Part shown: one piece after another, positions 1 through 6,593 of the stretch | Numbering within the stretch: the stretch's first letter is position 1 | Layout: every line of letters starts with the position of its first letter | Assembly (NCBI GenBank): GCA_019314185.1 | Contig: JAFCZU010000099.1 | Location: forward strand, 1-9,164 | Direction: 5' to 3' | DNA: 9,164 nt | From: Deltaproteobacteria bacterium | GTDB taxonomy: Bacteria; Desulfobacterota; Desulfobacteria; Desulfobacterales; ETH-SRB1 | The notes under the pieces: model-generated | Seen by the model: only the letters and a program-made list of their open reading frames with translations | What the model was told of the DNA's origin: nothing | The model's database searches: none | Made by a program: the position numbers and the translations under genes

Positions 1-678
1 GTATAAGGGACTGACGTTATCTCTTATCGAAAAGCCATTCGTAATAACATAAGAACGTGCTTTAGTATGCTGGCTGAAATAGTCAAGGAACTCGTCTCTC
101 ATTATTTCTGAGCAGAAAACCAGGTCGCTTGCCTGTTTGACGAGAAGTTTTTCGACGAATTTGCTCAGCTTTTTCTTCACAATCGATTTCCTATGAAATA
201 GTGGATTTGTTGTCCAAGGATCTCTGTAGTCTATGATTAATCTCGTCCTGGTCAACCGGCTTAGGAGTAATGCGCTAATCATGGGTGACATAGGCGGCAC
301 AGAAACTACAATCACTTCTATATCGTGTTTTCTAATAATTTTTAATCCTTCAGCAAGGCTTGGTAAAATCCATCCGGTGTAAGGATCATGTAAGCTGAAA
401 TAGTCCGACCAAATTCGATGGAATGCGCGCTGAAAGAGAGTATTTCTGCTAACAGGGAGCATGAATGGGGGATATATCCCTGTGCGATGAATAGTCCCGC
501 CGAAAGGAACAGAGCTATCTTTCTGTAGATAGTATTTCTCTTTTACTGTAAGAATATGACAGTTGTAGTAGTGTTTCTGAAAAAGTTTTGATAAAAAACC
601 AACGCGTCTTGATCCAACCCTTGCATTAGGCACAAAGGAAAGTGAGATAATCAGGATATTTTTCTTTTTGTTCATCAT
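1..678 (-). CDS. GT4-type glycosyltransferase, amino-terminal part, cut by the left window edge
   Basis: This reading frame is open from ATG at 678 to base 1 with no stop, giving 226 codons of a longer protein. It starts MMNKKKNILIISLSFVPNAR, a basic tail followed by the first beta strand and loop typical of GT-B enzymes. DYRDPW at about residues 150-155 and VITNGF at about 211-216 are hallmarks of the amino-terminal (acceptor-side) domain of GT4 enzymes. The donor-binding domain with its EX7E-like motif must lie outside the window. The family moves a sugar from a nucleotide donor to a lipid-linked acceptor in the cytoplasm. Donor and acceptor cannot be named. The ATG at 678 shares ATGA with the stop of the upstream gene; a second ATG at 675 would overlap that stop by one base. 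No strong Shine-Dalgarno sequence precedes either, so translational coupling is likely. The family call is firm, the exact start less so. Confidence 0.88.
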   Translation of the reverse strand, partial: MMNKKKNILIISLSFVPNARVGSRRVGFLSKLFQKHYYNCHILTVKEKYYLQKDSSVPFGGTIHRTGIYPPFMLPVSRNTLFQRAFHRIWSDYFSLHDPYTGWILPSLAEGLKIIRKHDIEVIVVSVPPMSPMISALLLSRLTRTRLIIDYRDPWTTNPLFHRKSIVKKKLSKFVEKLLVKQASDLVFCSEIMRDEFLDYFSQHTKARSYVITNGFSIRDNVSPLY

Positions 679-1118
679 GTTAATTTTCTTGAGGCTCTTA
701 GATTCAAGAACTTACCCATATCCCTAATGCTAACCACCCAACGAAGCTCAGCACCCAACTTAGGCCCTTTGTCAATGTTATCAATATCAAAGGGGAGCCT
801 AAACCCTTTGGAAGGATACCCTGGGATCGCAATCTCTCCTTGCAAGGCCCTTTCAGCAACAGCAATGAGCTGCTTGCTGTCCTTAGCGGGTCTTTGGAAA
901 AATCCCTTTATCTCGTCCAAGACTGAGTCATCGGGCATGTGTCTATCCGTATTGACCGTTTCGGCTGTAATAACCGAATTTGGAACGTGATAATGATCGA
1001 TGACGGGAAACCGGATGAATACAAAAATAAGAGCAGGGGATAGATAACATACAATCGTGAGCAGGAATCGTAGATTCTTATATCTTGCCGAGTCTGTAAT
1101 GCGATAATCTTTTGTCAC
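675..1118 (-). CDS. Small single-pass membrane protein of unknown function; possible heparinase-like fragment
   Basis: This is a 147-residue protein that I do not recognise with confidence. It begins at GTG (1118); no other start codon lies between it and the in-frame TGA at 1137-1139. Residues about 17-36 form one strongly hydrophobic segment after a basic amino terminus, so a membrane anchor or uncleaved signal is likely. Residues 40-147 look soluble. The part from about 86 to 140 (AERALQGEIAIPGYP, then LPFDID, then ELRWVV and FLNL) loosely recalls the amino-terminal region of heparinase II/III-like proteins, where a similar stretch of hydrophobic and glycine-rich residues precedes the toroid helices. 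The rest of such a protein is absent: the frame stops at 675 and a different gene starts there. It could be a genuine small protein or a decayed remnant. It sits 41 bases after a GT2 gene and overlaps the next GT4 gene by ATGA, so it is co-transcribed with the cluster. Confidence 0.6.
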   Translation of the reverse strand: MTKDYRITDSARYKNLRFLLTIVCYLSPALIFVFIRFPVIDHYHVPNSVITAETVNTDRHMPDDSVLDEIKGFFQRPAKDSKQLIAVAERALQGEIAIPGYPSKGFRLPFDIDNIDKGPKLGAELRWVVSIRDMGKFLNLRASRKLT

Positions 1119-1159
1119 ATTGTCGTCCCATTGAACTCAACAGTTGCTGATCGTAAGCG

Positions 1160-2080
1160 TCACCGAGCTTCGATCAGCCATTGAGGCATCCATGTCAGAA
1201 TCCACATTTTCCACCATCGCTTGTCACGTGAGTAGGGAAATGTATGGGTTAAATACTTTCTCGCCTCACCGCTCCTTTGCCCTTGGATGAGGGCAGCAAC
1301 ATAAGAAAGCAATTGTTTCCTGCTTTTAGGATTAAAAATATGTGCGAGTTCAGGGTGCTCAGCAGACAAGGCGTGTAAGTTTTCACCCATTTGTCTGATT
1401 CCTTCAGTTCGATGCCATACAACCTTGAATGCACTGTTTGGTACATCTACAACACGAAACAACGGAAGAGGGGAGATGAGTACTTGAGGCTGCATCATGG
1501 CACATCGAATAAGTAAATCGGTAATTTCGAAACAACGCATACCTTCTCGAAAACCTCCGAGCCGATCTAACAAGGATTTTTTCATACACAACCCATCGAT
1601 ATGCCAGCCTTTTATGGTTAACTGAAGGGGGGCATTGTCAAAGATCAATGGTTCGCCCTTGATTTCTTTGCCATGAATATTTCGAATGTGACGAACCGTT
1701 ACACGGTCGTTGGTCTCATACTCGAATGCGGACACCATCCACTCAGCCATCTTTTCATTATTCAAAAGTGTTATCTCGTGATTTAATTTCTGCGGATAGT
1801 AGTAATCATCGGCGTCAATGAAGGTCACGAACGTTCCCACGGACTGGCTGATCCCATGGTTGCGTGCCGCACCCGGTCCGGCATTTGCCTGGTGGAAAAA
1901 TCGTATTCTCGAGTCGTCTTGTGGAATTTCATCAGGTGAACCATCAGTAGAACCATCGTCCACTATGATGAGTTCCCAGTCGGTAAAGGTTTGTTGTATT
2001 ACACTATCTATCGCCTGTCTAACATACGGACGCTTGTTATAGAGCGGCATTATGACGCTGATAACAGGGTTCCCTTTCAT
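1160..2080 (-). CDS. GT2 family glycosyltransferase (306 aa)
   Basis: This is a GT-A fold inverting glycosyltransferase. The amino terminus VISVIMPLYNKRPYVRQAID is a classic GT2 start. DDGS at residues 41-44 is part of the nucleotide-sugar site, DADD at 89-92 is the DxD-type metal-binding motif, and EITD at 185-188 fits the position of the catalytic ED motif, although the spacing is not the canonical one. The core covers about residues 5-230. A helical tail follows, ending in a tryptophan-rich basic stretch at about 287-301 with five Trp in 13 residues, which could lie on the inner face of the membrane. No transmembrane helix is evident. Donor and linkage cannot be predicted from sequence. 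The ATG at 2080 is one base after the TAA of the previous gene (TAAGATG), with only a weak ribosome site, so coupled translation is expected. Confidence 0.92.
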   Translation of the reverse strand: MKGNPVISVIMPLYNKRPYVRQAIDSVIQQTFTDWELIIVDDGSTDGSPDEIPQDDSRIRFFHQANAGPGAARNHGISQSVGTFVTFIDADDYYYPQKLNHEITLLNNEKMAEWMVSAFEYETNDRVTVRHIRNIHGKEIKGEPLIFDNAPLQLTIKGWHIDGLCMKKSLLDRLGGFREGMRCFEITDLLIRCAMMQPQVLISPLPLFRVVDVPNSAFKVVWHRTEGIRQMGENLHALSAEHPELAHIFNPKSRKQLLSYVAALIQGQRSGEARKYLTHTFPYSRDKRWWKMWILTWMPQWLIEAR

Positions 2081-2081
2081 C

Positions 2082-3089
2082 TTACTGTCTGGTTTCCATT
2101 CGTGAGAATTTATGCACTTTCGTATCTTCTATCCCTTTGGAGTGTCGATCGCGTCCCAAGAGCATCCTGCGAAGCGGAAGCTTGATTAAAGCCAACCATC
2201 TATAGACGAGCTGATCTTTTAATCCAAGCAGTGACAACCCCTCCTTCAATCGATCTGTAGAAATCGAGTCATGGAGTTTCTCTGTTTTGCTTTCATACAC
2301 TGCGAGCTGCCTGAGCGTTTGAGACATTCGCCATTGCAAGCGTTTTCTCAGCTCCTCTTGTCCTGTATTCAAGGATCTTAAATGCTTTTCGAACAACAAG
2401 AACCTGTTGTAGGCAAGAAGAATGCTTTTGCCCATCATTTGACCATGTCCCTGACGGTAATAGGATAAGACCTGTGGCACATAGAGAATCGGCCCCAGCT
2501 TCCCTAACCTTGCAAAAAAATCGGTATCCTCGATGGCATTGAAAAATCGCATATCAAACCAACCGATTCGCTCGCCATCAGTTCTTCGAAAAAGCGTGGT
2601 ATGTGGTATCGGCGTTACCTCAGGCCATAGCACCGCCCTATATCCGTCCTGTATCAATACCGGCTCTCCGTTATCCACATGGATGTTGAACTTACTGCGC
2701 TTGCCTGTTAAATTCCCATCAGCGTCAATGAGAGCCCAATCGCCCAACGCGAAGACGGCAGATGGATGTTGGCAAAGCGCTTTATGCAAGCGAACAATTC
2801 GATCAGGTGGCATCAAGTCATCATCGTCCTGAAAGGCGATATACTCTCCCCTTGCCAAGCGGCAACCGGCTGTGCGAGTAGCGGCTGCTCCGCTATTTTC
2901 TTGTCTATAATAGCGAATCTTATCCGCGTAGCCTGCCATCAGCTCCGAAGTATTATCCGTTGAACCATCATCAATTACCACTATCTCAACGGGCTCATAC
3001 TGTTGCGCAAAGACCGATTCCATGGTTTGAGGTAAGAGATGCGCCCGGTTATGGCAACAGATAACTATAGAAACAAGAGGGTTGGTCAT
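2082..3089 (-). CDS. GT2 family glycosyltransferase (335 aa)
   Basis: This is a second GT-A fold enzyme, related to its downstream neighbour only at family level. VSIVICCHNRAHLLP at residues 6-20 is the first strand and loop, DDGSTD at 40-45 contacts the nucleotide, QDDDDL at 87-92 holds the metal-binding aspartates, and EDTDFFAR at 187-194 is the catalytic-base motif. The catalytic core ends near residue 230. About 100 more residues follow, rich in Lys, Arg and Leu and predicted helical, with an amphipathic basic stretch around 295-315 that could bind the membrane. It probably adds one sugar to the growing cytoplasmic glycan. ATG at 3089 follows the TGA of the GT4 gene by one base, and a good AGGAG site lies five bases upstream inside that gene. 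Confidence 0.93.
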   Translation of the reverse strand: MTNPLVSIVICCHNRAHLLPQTMESVFAQQYEPVEIVVIDDGSTDNTSELMAGYADKIRYYRQENSGAAATRTAGCRLARGEYIAFQDDDDLMPPDRIVRLHKALCQHPSAVFALGDWALIDADGNLTGKRSKFNIHVDNGEPVLIQDGYRAVLWPEVTPIPHTTLFRRTDGERIGWFDMRFFNAIEDTDFFARLGKLGPILYVPQVLSYYRQGHGQMMGKSILLAYNRFLLFEKHLRSLNTGQEELRKRLQWRMSQTLRQLAVYESKTEKLHDSISTDRLKEGLSLLGLKDQLVYRWLALIKLPLRRMLLGRDRHSKGIEDTKVHKFSRMETRQ

Positions 3090-3090
3090 C

Positions 3091-4308
3091 TCAGCTCCTG
3101 TATAATTCCGCCAGCTTGTAGGCTTCAGTTTTTAGATTGAAGTCTTGTTCCACAATCGCTCTTCCACGTCTTCCCATCGCTTCTCTTTCTTCATCCGGTA
3201 GCCTGAGAATTGTCTCCATAGCCGTTTCCAAACCATTTACATCTTCTGGTTCGACCAGTATCCCTGCTCCATCTTTGATAAGTTCCGGAATACCGGATAG
3301 CCTTGTCGAAATGACCGGAATCCCCATAGCCATTGCCTCCATTAAGACTACCGGGATTCCATCAATCGAGCCGTTCTTGTCTACTACGCAGGGAAGTACG
3401 AATAGGTCAGCGGACTTCATGGCGTTTATTACATCCCTTTGTTCCCTCGCACCCAACAAACGAACGACTTCAGTTAGGCCACACTTGGAAATAAGTTCTT
3501 CCAATATTTGTCTGTCCTTCCCCTCACCAATAATGTTGCAGACGAAATTTAGCCCTTGTCGCCGTCTAAGCTGCTCGCAGGCCTGAAGGAGATATTTGAA
3601 CCCTTTCTGTTCGACCAATCTTCCAACCGCTAATATTGTGAAGTTCTTGTGTACCTGTTTAGTCCCGGGAGTAAGAGTCGCTATGCCTATGCCGCAATGA
3701 ATAATTCTGATGTTTCCTGGAGCGACTTTGGGATAATTTTCTAATATATACTTTTTATTGTACTCGGAGATGCACGCGGCAAATTTTGCGCGGTTGAATT
3801 TTTCCACCATGAGATCTGAGAGTTTGGGAATAAAAATGTCATGGGCATGAGCGGTAAAGCTGTATGGTATACTTGTCAGCATGGAGGTGAGCATTGCAAG
3901 CTTGCAGGCATCAAGGGCAAAATGAGCATGAATATGACGAACTCCGTTTCTCTTAAGGTTCATTGCATACAAGACAGAGCGTTGGAAAAGTTTGAAAGTT
4001 CTTTCCCCGCAGTTAAATGAAAACCAGAATGTTTTCAGATAGCGTATGGGATTCAGAAGAAGAAAATAGAGGTGATATACGGCCAATTGAACTTCGGACA
4101 GTCTATTTTGCAACGATGGAAAGTAGAGTACCTTTCTCATGAGTTTATTGGATTCATCATGAACTACTTCGCTAAAACTCCGCCCCCTGGTATCCCCTCG
4201 AGCGAACACGAGTATCTCAAATCCCTGTCGCTCTAATTCAAGAATCTCTCGTACAATAAATGTTTCCGAGAAGACGGGAAAGAGGTCAAGAATGTACGCG
4301 ATTTTCAT
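3091..4308 (-). CDS. GT4 family glycosyltransferase, WcaL/AmsK-like (405 aa)
   Basis: This is a full-length GT-B fold retaining glycosyltransferase. FPVFSETFI at residues 10-18 is characteristic of the colanic-acid WcaL/AmsK-like branch of GT4. HIHAHFA at 125-131 and FTAHAHDIF at 151-159 belong to the amino-terminal domain. VGRLVEQKGF at 228-237 opens the donor-binding domain. DGIPVVLMEAMAMG at 316-329 carries the donor site; Asp316 takes the place of the first glutamate of the usual EX7E motif, with Glu324 the second, which is common in this branch. SGIPELI follows at 338-344. The enzyme is cytoplasmic or membrane-peripheral; WcaL-like enzymes often transfer galactose, but the donor here is unknown. 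ATG at 4308 lies four bases after the wzt stop, with AAGGG eight bases upstream, so it is tightly coupled to wzt. Confidence 0.93.
   Translation of the reverse strand: MKIAYILDLFPVFSETFIVREILELERQGFEILVFARGDTRGRSFSEVVHDESNKLMRKVLYFPSLQNRLSEVQLAVYHLYFLLLNPIRYLKTFWFSFNCGERTFKLFQRSVLYAMNLKRNGVRHIHAHFALDACKLAMLTSMLTSIPYSFTAHAHDIFIPKLSDLMVEKFNRAKFAACISEYNKKYILENYPKVAPGNIRIIHCGIGIATLTPGTKQVHKNFTILAVGRLVEQKGFKYLLQACEQLRRRQGLNFVCNIIGEGKDRQILEELISKCGLTEVVRLLGAREQRDVINAMKSADLFVLPCVVDKNGSIDGIPVVLMEAMAMGIPVISTRLSGIPELIKDGAGILVEPEDVNGLETAMETILRLPDEEREAMGRRGRAIVEQDFNLKTEAYKLAELYRS
3095..3099 (-). promoter_or_regulatory. Ribosome binding site of the 335-aa GT2 gene
   Basis: AGGAG on the minus strand lies five bases before the ATG at 3089. 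The site sits inside the last codons of the upstream GT4 gene, so ribosomes ending there can restart immediately. It supports the chosen start and coupled translation. Confidence 0.65.
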
Positions 4309-4312
4309 CAGT

Positions 4313-5647
4313 TTATCCCTTGGAAAGCTCAGTCTGCCACTCGAGAAGTGGCCTCACAATCCCCTTCATCGGACCTGCCCAACCGCCGCGCGCTGAATTA
4401 ACGCTGTCACCTTCAATGACCTGAAATGCAACCGCTGCACGTTCATAAAACTGAGGAGTGTTGGGATCCAGTGTAATGAGGCCTGAACTCACGAAGATCG
4501 TTCCTTCCGACAATAGATTTCCGGGAATCCAAGCGGTGCTTTTGTAGCGTCCCGCAGGACGTGGCCGATCTCGCCAGCCAGGATCAGTGTCGTGGGCCGA
4601 AAAAAGCTGCACACCCTCCTCGTTAAAAATATGATAATGAGGCATTAGTGTCCAGCCTGACTTCAGCACCTCATACTCCATCTCAAGGCCAACCGGCTGA
4701 CGGATGTCAACCGCTTCTGAAACTCGGCCATTCTTCGTTCTTACTCTTACGCAATGGAGGCGGGCAACATCGCCGCAGGGCGCTTTCGCAGGGTCCCGCC
4801 ATCGGCGCTCTGCGATTGTGCCCGAGTCTGAGTTTAAATAGGCCCTGACGACCCGGTCTGATGGACCATCCTCTAACACGCGGCCTTCATCCAAGAGAAT
4901 CGTTCGGTTGCACAACCGGGTAACCGCGGGCATGTTGTGTGATACAAAGAGGACTGTCCGGCCCTGTTGTCCCACATCTTCCATTTTGTTTAGACACTTT
5001 TTCTGGAATTCAGCGTCACCTACTGCCAGTACTTCGTCAACGAGCAGAATCTCCGGCTCCAGATAGGCCGCCACAGCAAAGGCCAGACGTACCTTCATTC
5101 CGCTTGAGTAGCGCTTTACCGGGGTGTCGATGAACTTCTCTACTCCGGAGAATTCCACAATCTCATCAAACTTGCGATCTACCTCCTTTTTTTTCATCCC
5201 CAGTATCGTGCCGTTGAGGTAAACGTTTTCTTTCCCGGTAAGTTCCTGATGGAAGCCGGTGCCTACTTCCAAGAGGCTGGAAATCCTGCCGCGGATCTCG
5301 GCGCGTCCGCTTGTAGGATTTGTAATTCTGGAAAGGATCTTAAGGAACGTGGATTTGCCTGCACCGTTTTTTCCTATAACGCCTACGACTTCACCTTGTT
5401 TTACCTCAAAGGAAATATCTCTAAGAGCCCAAATGATATCAAAAGCATTATCCGTTACATTTTTGTCATGGCCGGGATTTGGATCGTCAAATTTATACAG
5501 TGATCGGTGCTTACGATAGTTGTTCAAGGGGCTCTTTATGAAGTGAATTAAGGCACCTCCAAAAGTCTCGTGCTTTTTCTCTTTCAAGCCAATACGGTAG
5601 CATTTACTTATTTTTTCTACTTTGATTGCTATGTTGTTTGAGGTCAT
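4313..5647 (-). CDS. wzt: ABC polysaccharide exporter ATPase Wzt with carboxy-terminal glycan-recognition domain (444 aa)
   Basis: This is the nucleotide-binding subunit that powers export of a finished lipid-linked polysaccharide across the inner membrane with Wzm. Walker A is GKNGAGKST at 92-100, the signature is YSSGMKVRL at 180-188, Walker B is [12 protein letters not shown] at 200-211, and the switch histidine is H237. Between the first strand (YRIG, 17-20) and the A-loop aromatic near W73 is a charged insertion of about 50 residues, as in many Wzt/TagH proteins. After the ATPase core (to about 272) comes a linker with RRWRDP and then a beta-rich domain, about 290-440, matching the Wzt carboxy-terminal fold. 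In studied systems this fold binds the capped non-reducing end of the O-antigen. ATG at 5647 has AAAGG five bases upstream. Unlike other gene junctions here, it is 121 bases from wzm, with a repeat between. Confidence 0.96.
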   Translation of the reverse strand: MTSNNIAIKVEKISKCYRIGLKEKKHETFGGALIHFIKSPLNNYRKHRSLYKFDDPNPGHDKNVTDNAFDIIWALRDISFEVKQGEVVGVIGKNGAGKSTFLKILSRITNPTSGRAEIRGRISSLLEVGTGFHQELTGKENVYLNGTILGMKKKEVDRKFDEIVEFSGVEKFIDTPVKRYSSGMKVRLAFAVAAYLEPEILLVDEVLAVGDAEFQKKCLNKMEDVGQQGRTVLFVSHNMPAVTRLCNRTILLDEGRVLEDGPSDRVVRAYLNSDSGTIAERRWRDPAKAPCGDVARLHCVRVRTKNGRVSEAVDIRQPVGLEMEYEVLKSGWTLMPHYHIFNEEGVQLFSAHDTDPGWRDRPRPAGRYKSTAWIPGNLLSEGTIFVSSGLITLDPNTPQFYERAAVAFQVIEGDSVNSARGGWAGPMKGIVRPLLEWQTELSKG

Positions 5648-5684
5648 TTTGGCCTTTCGTATCCGTTTCAGACATTCTGATTCT

Positions 5685-5751
5685 TTTGACAGGATAACAG
5701 GATTAACATGATTTTTTATTGATATCTTGTCTATCCTGTTATCCCGTCAAA
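5685..5751. repeat. Intergenic inverted repeat with internal tandem units
   Basis: The left arm at 5685-5703 (TTTGACAGGATAACAGGAT) pairs with the reverse complement of 5733-5751 over 19 bases with one mismatch, around a 29-base loop. Starting in the left arm, there is also a run of short degenerate direct units: ACAGGATA at 5689, ACAGGATTA at 5697 and ACATGATT at 5706. From memory, strings of the type CAGGATTAACAGGAT are dispersed intergenic repeats in several environmental bacteria, including Desulfobacterota-like genomes; I could not search this. It fills over half of the wzm-wzt gap. A transcript would form a hairpin, but no T-run follows on the minus strand, so it does not look like an intrinsic terminator. 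It could influence relative wzm and wzt levels through RNA processing or stability. Confidence 0.75.
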
Positions 5752-5768
5752 GATTTAAAGTTCGCTTT

Positions 5769-6593
5769 TCAAATTACATCTACAAATACCCGCTCCATGC
5801 GTTTGAAATAGAATGCGCCGCTGATTAACAGAAGGAACGCTGTAATCATGCCAGGCCAGATGTAAGCCCACGGCATGGGTGTGCCGAGAAAACAGGCCCG
5901 AAACCCTTCTATAACCCCTACTATAGGATTCAGTGAATAAACAACCCGCCATTTGTCGGGAATTGATGATGCTGAATAGACGATTGGCGCTGAATACATC
6001 AGCATTCGAATAACAAAAGGCATTGCGTGCTTGACATCACGAAATCGGATGGCCATGGCAGATAGCCACATGCCGGCGCCCGCACAAATACTCATCATAA
6101 AGAGAACAAAAAGTGGAAAGAGCAGTAGGTTCCATGTCGGCAGGACGCGGTAATAAAGAATTACGCCGAATATGATTACGATAGAAATACCGAAATCAAC
6201 TATTTTGGCTAATATGGGCGTTATCGGGAATATCAACCGAGGGAAATAAATCTTCCCAAGCATGTTTTGCTCTGATACAAGGCTTTGACTGGATAGAGTC
6301 ATGGACTGTGACATGTAAGTCCAGGGGATTACCGCCAGACTTGAAAATAGAATGTAGGGGATGCCATCCGTAGAGACTTTGGCAACTTTTCCGAAAATAA
6401 CGGTGAAGATAACGATCTGTATAACCGGCTGCAATATGGCCCAGGAAAATCCCAGTATCGTTTGTGCATACATGACCTTAATGTCACGCCAGACACGGAA
6501 ATAGAAAAGATCTCGGTATGCTTTCAATTCCTTGAAATCTATACCTTGCCAGCCGGTCCTGGGTTCTATGACAGTGACTGAATCAGTATCCAA
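5769..6593 (-). CDS. wzm: ABC polysaccharide exporter permease Wzm (274 aa)
   Basis: This is the ABC-2 type membrane subunit that forms the glycan channel with Wzt. The amino terminus shows the cytoplasmic gate-helix pattern of this family, IEPRTGW at 9-15 and YFRVWRDIKVMYAQT at 31-45. About six membrane segments follow at roughly 48-68, 79-98, 122-147, 155-178, 190-207 and 245-263. YFPRLIFPI at 116-124 and NPIVGVIEGFR at 222-232 are typical Wzm/TagG motifs, and the carboxy terminus FKRMERVFVDVI is the usual full-length ending. The start is TTG at 6593: an in-frame stop lies at 6618-6620, no ATG or GTG comes between, and the next Met is at residue 41, past conserved sequence. AAGGA lies nine bases upstream. 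The gene begins inside the sulfotransferase gene, overlapping it by 28 bases in another frame. Confidence 0.95.
   Translation of the reverse strand: MDTDSVTVIEPRTGWQGIDFKELKAYRDLFYFRVWRDIKVMYAQTILGFSWAILQPVIQIVIFTVIFGKVAKVSTDGIPYILFSSLAVIPWTYMSQSMTLSSQSLVSEQNMLGKIYFPRLIFPITPILAKIVDFGISIVIIFGVILYYRVLPTWNLLLFPLFVLFMMSICAGAGMWLSAMAIRFRDVKHAMPFVIRMLMYSAPIVYSASSIPDKWRVVYSLNPIVGVIEGFRACFLGTPMPWAYIWPGMITAFLLLISGAFYFKRMERVFVDVI

Noticed and set aside
675..1160. Frameshifted continuation of the small membrane protein into a longer heparinase gene
   Set aside because: Downstream of its stop all the sequence is occupied by a well-formed GT4 gene in another frame, so no displaced continuation exists inside the window.
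1249..1589. Two small minus-strand frames (65 and 61 codons) inside the 306-aa GT2 gene
   Set aside because: Both overlap the GT2 coding sequence in other frames, lack ribosome sites and have no recognisable features.
3137..3586. 149-codon open frame on the plus strand
   Set aside because: It lies entirely antisense to the GT4 gene with clear family motifs, has Ser/Pro/Ile-rich low-information composition and shows no recognisable domain. The other plus-strand frames are likewise shadows of the minus-strand genes.
5187..5194. Run of eight A (minus strand) in wzt as a phase-variation tract
   Set aside because: It encodes an ordinary Met-Lys-Lys-Lys stretch in a charged loop, the frame is intact, and eight bases is short for a slippage switch. 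A seven-base run at 2514-2520 in the GT2 gene was dismissed for the same reason.
5685..5760. Inverted repeat as an intrinsic terminator after wzm
   Set aside because: The loop is 29 bases, the stem is not GC-rich and no T-run follows it on the minus strand. Termination here would also cut wzt from wzm.
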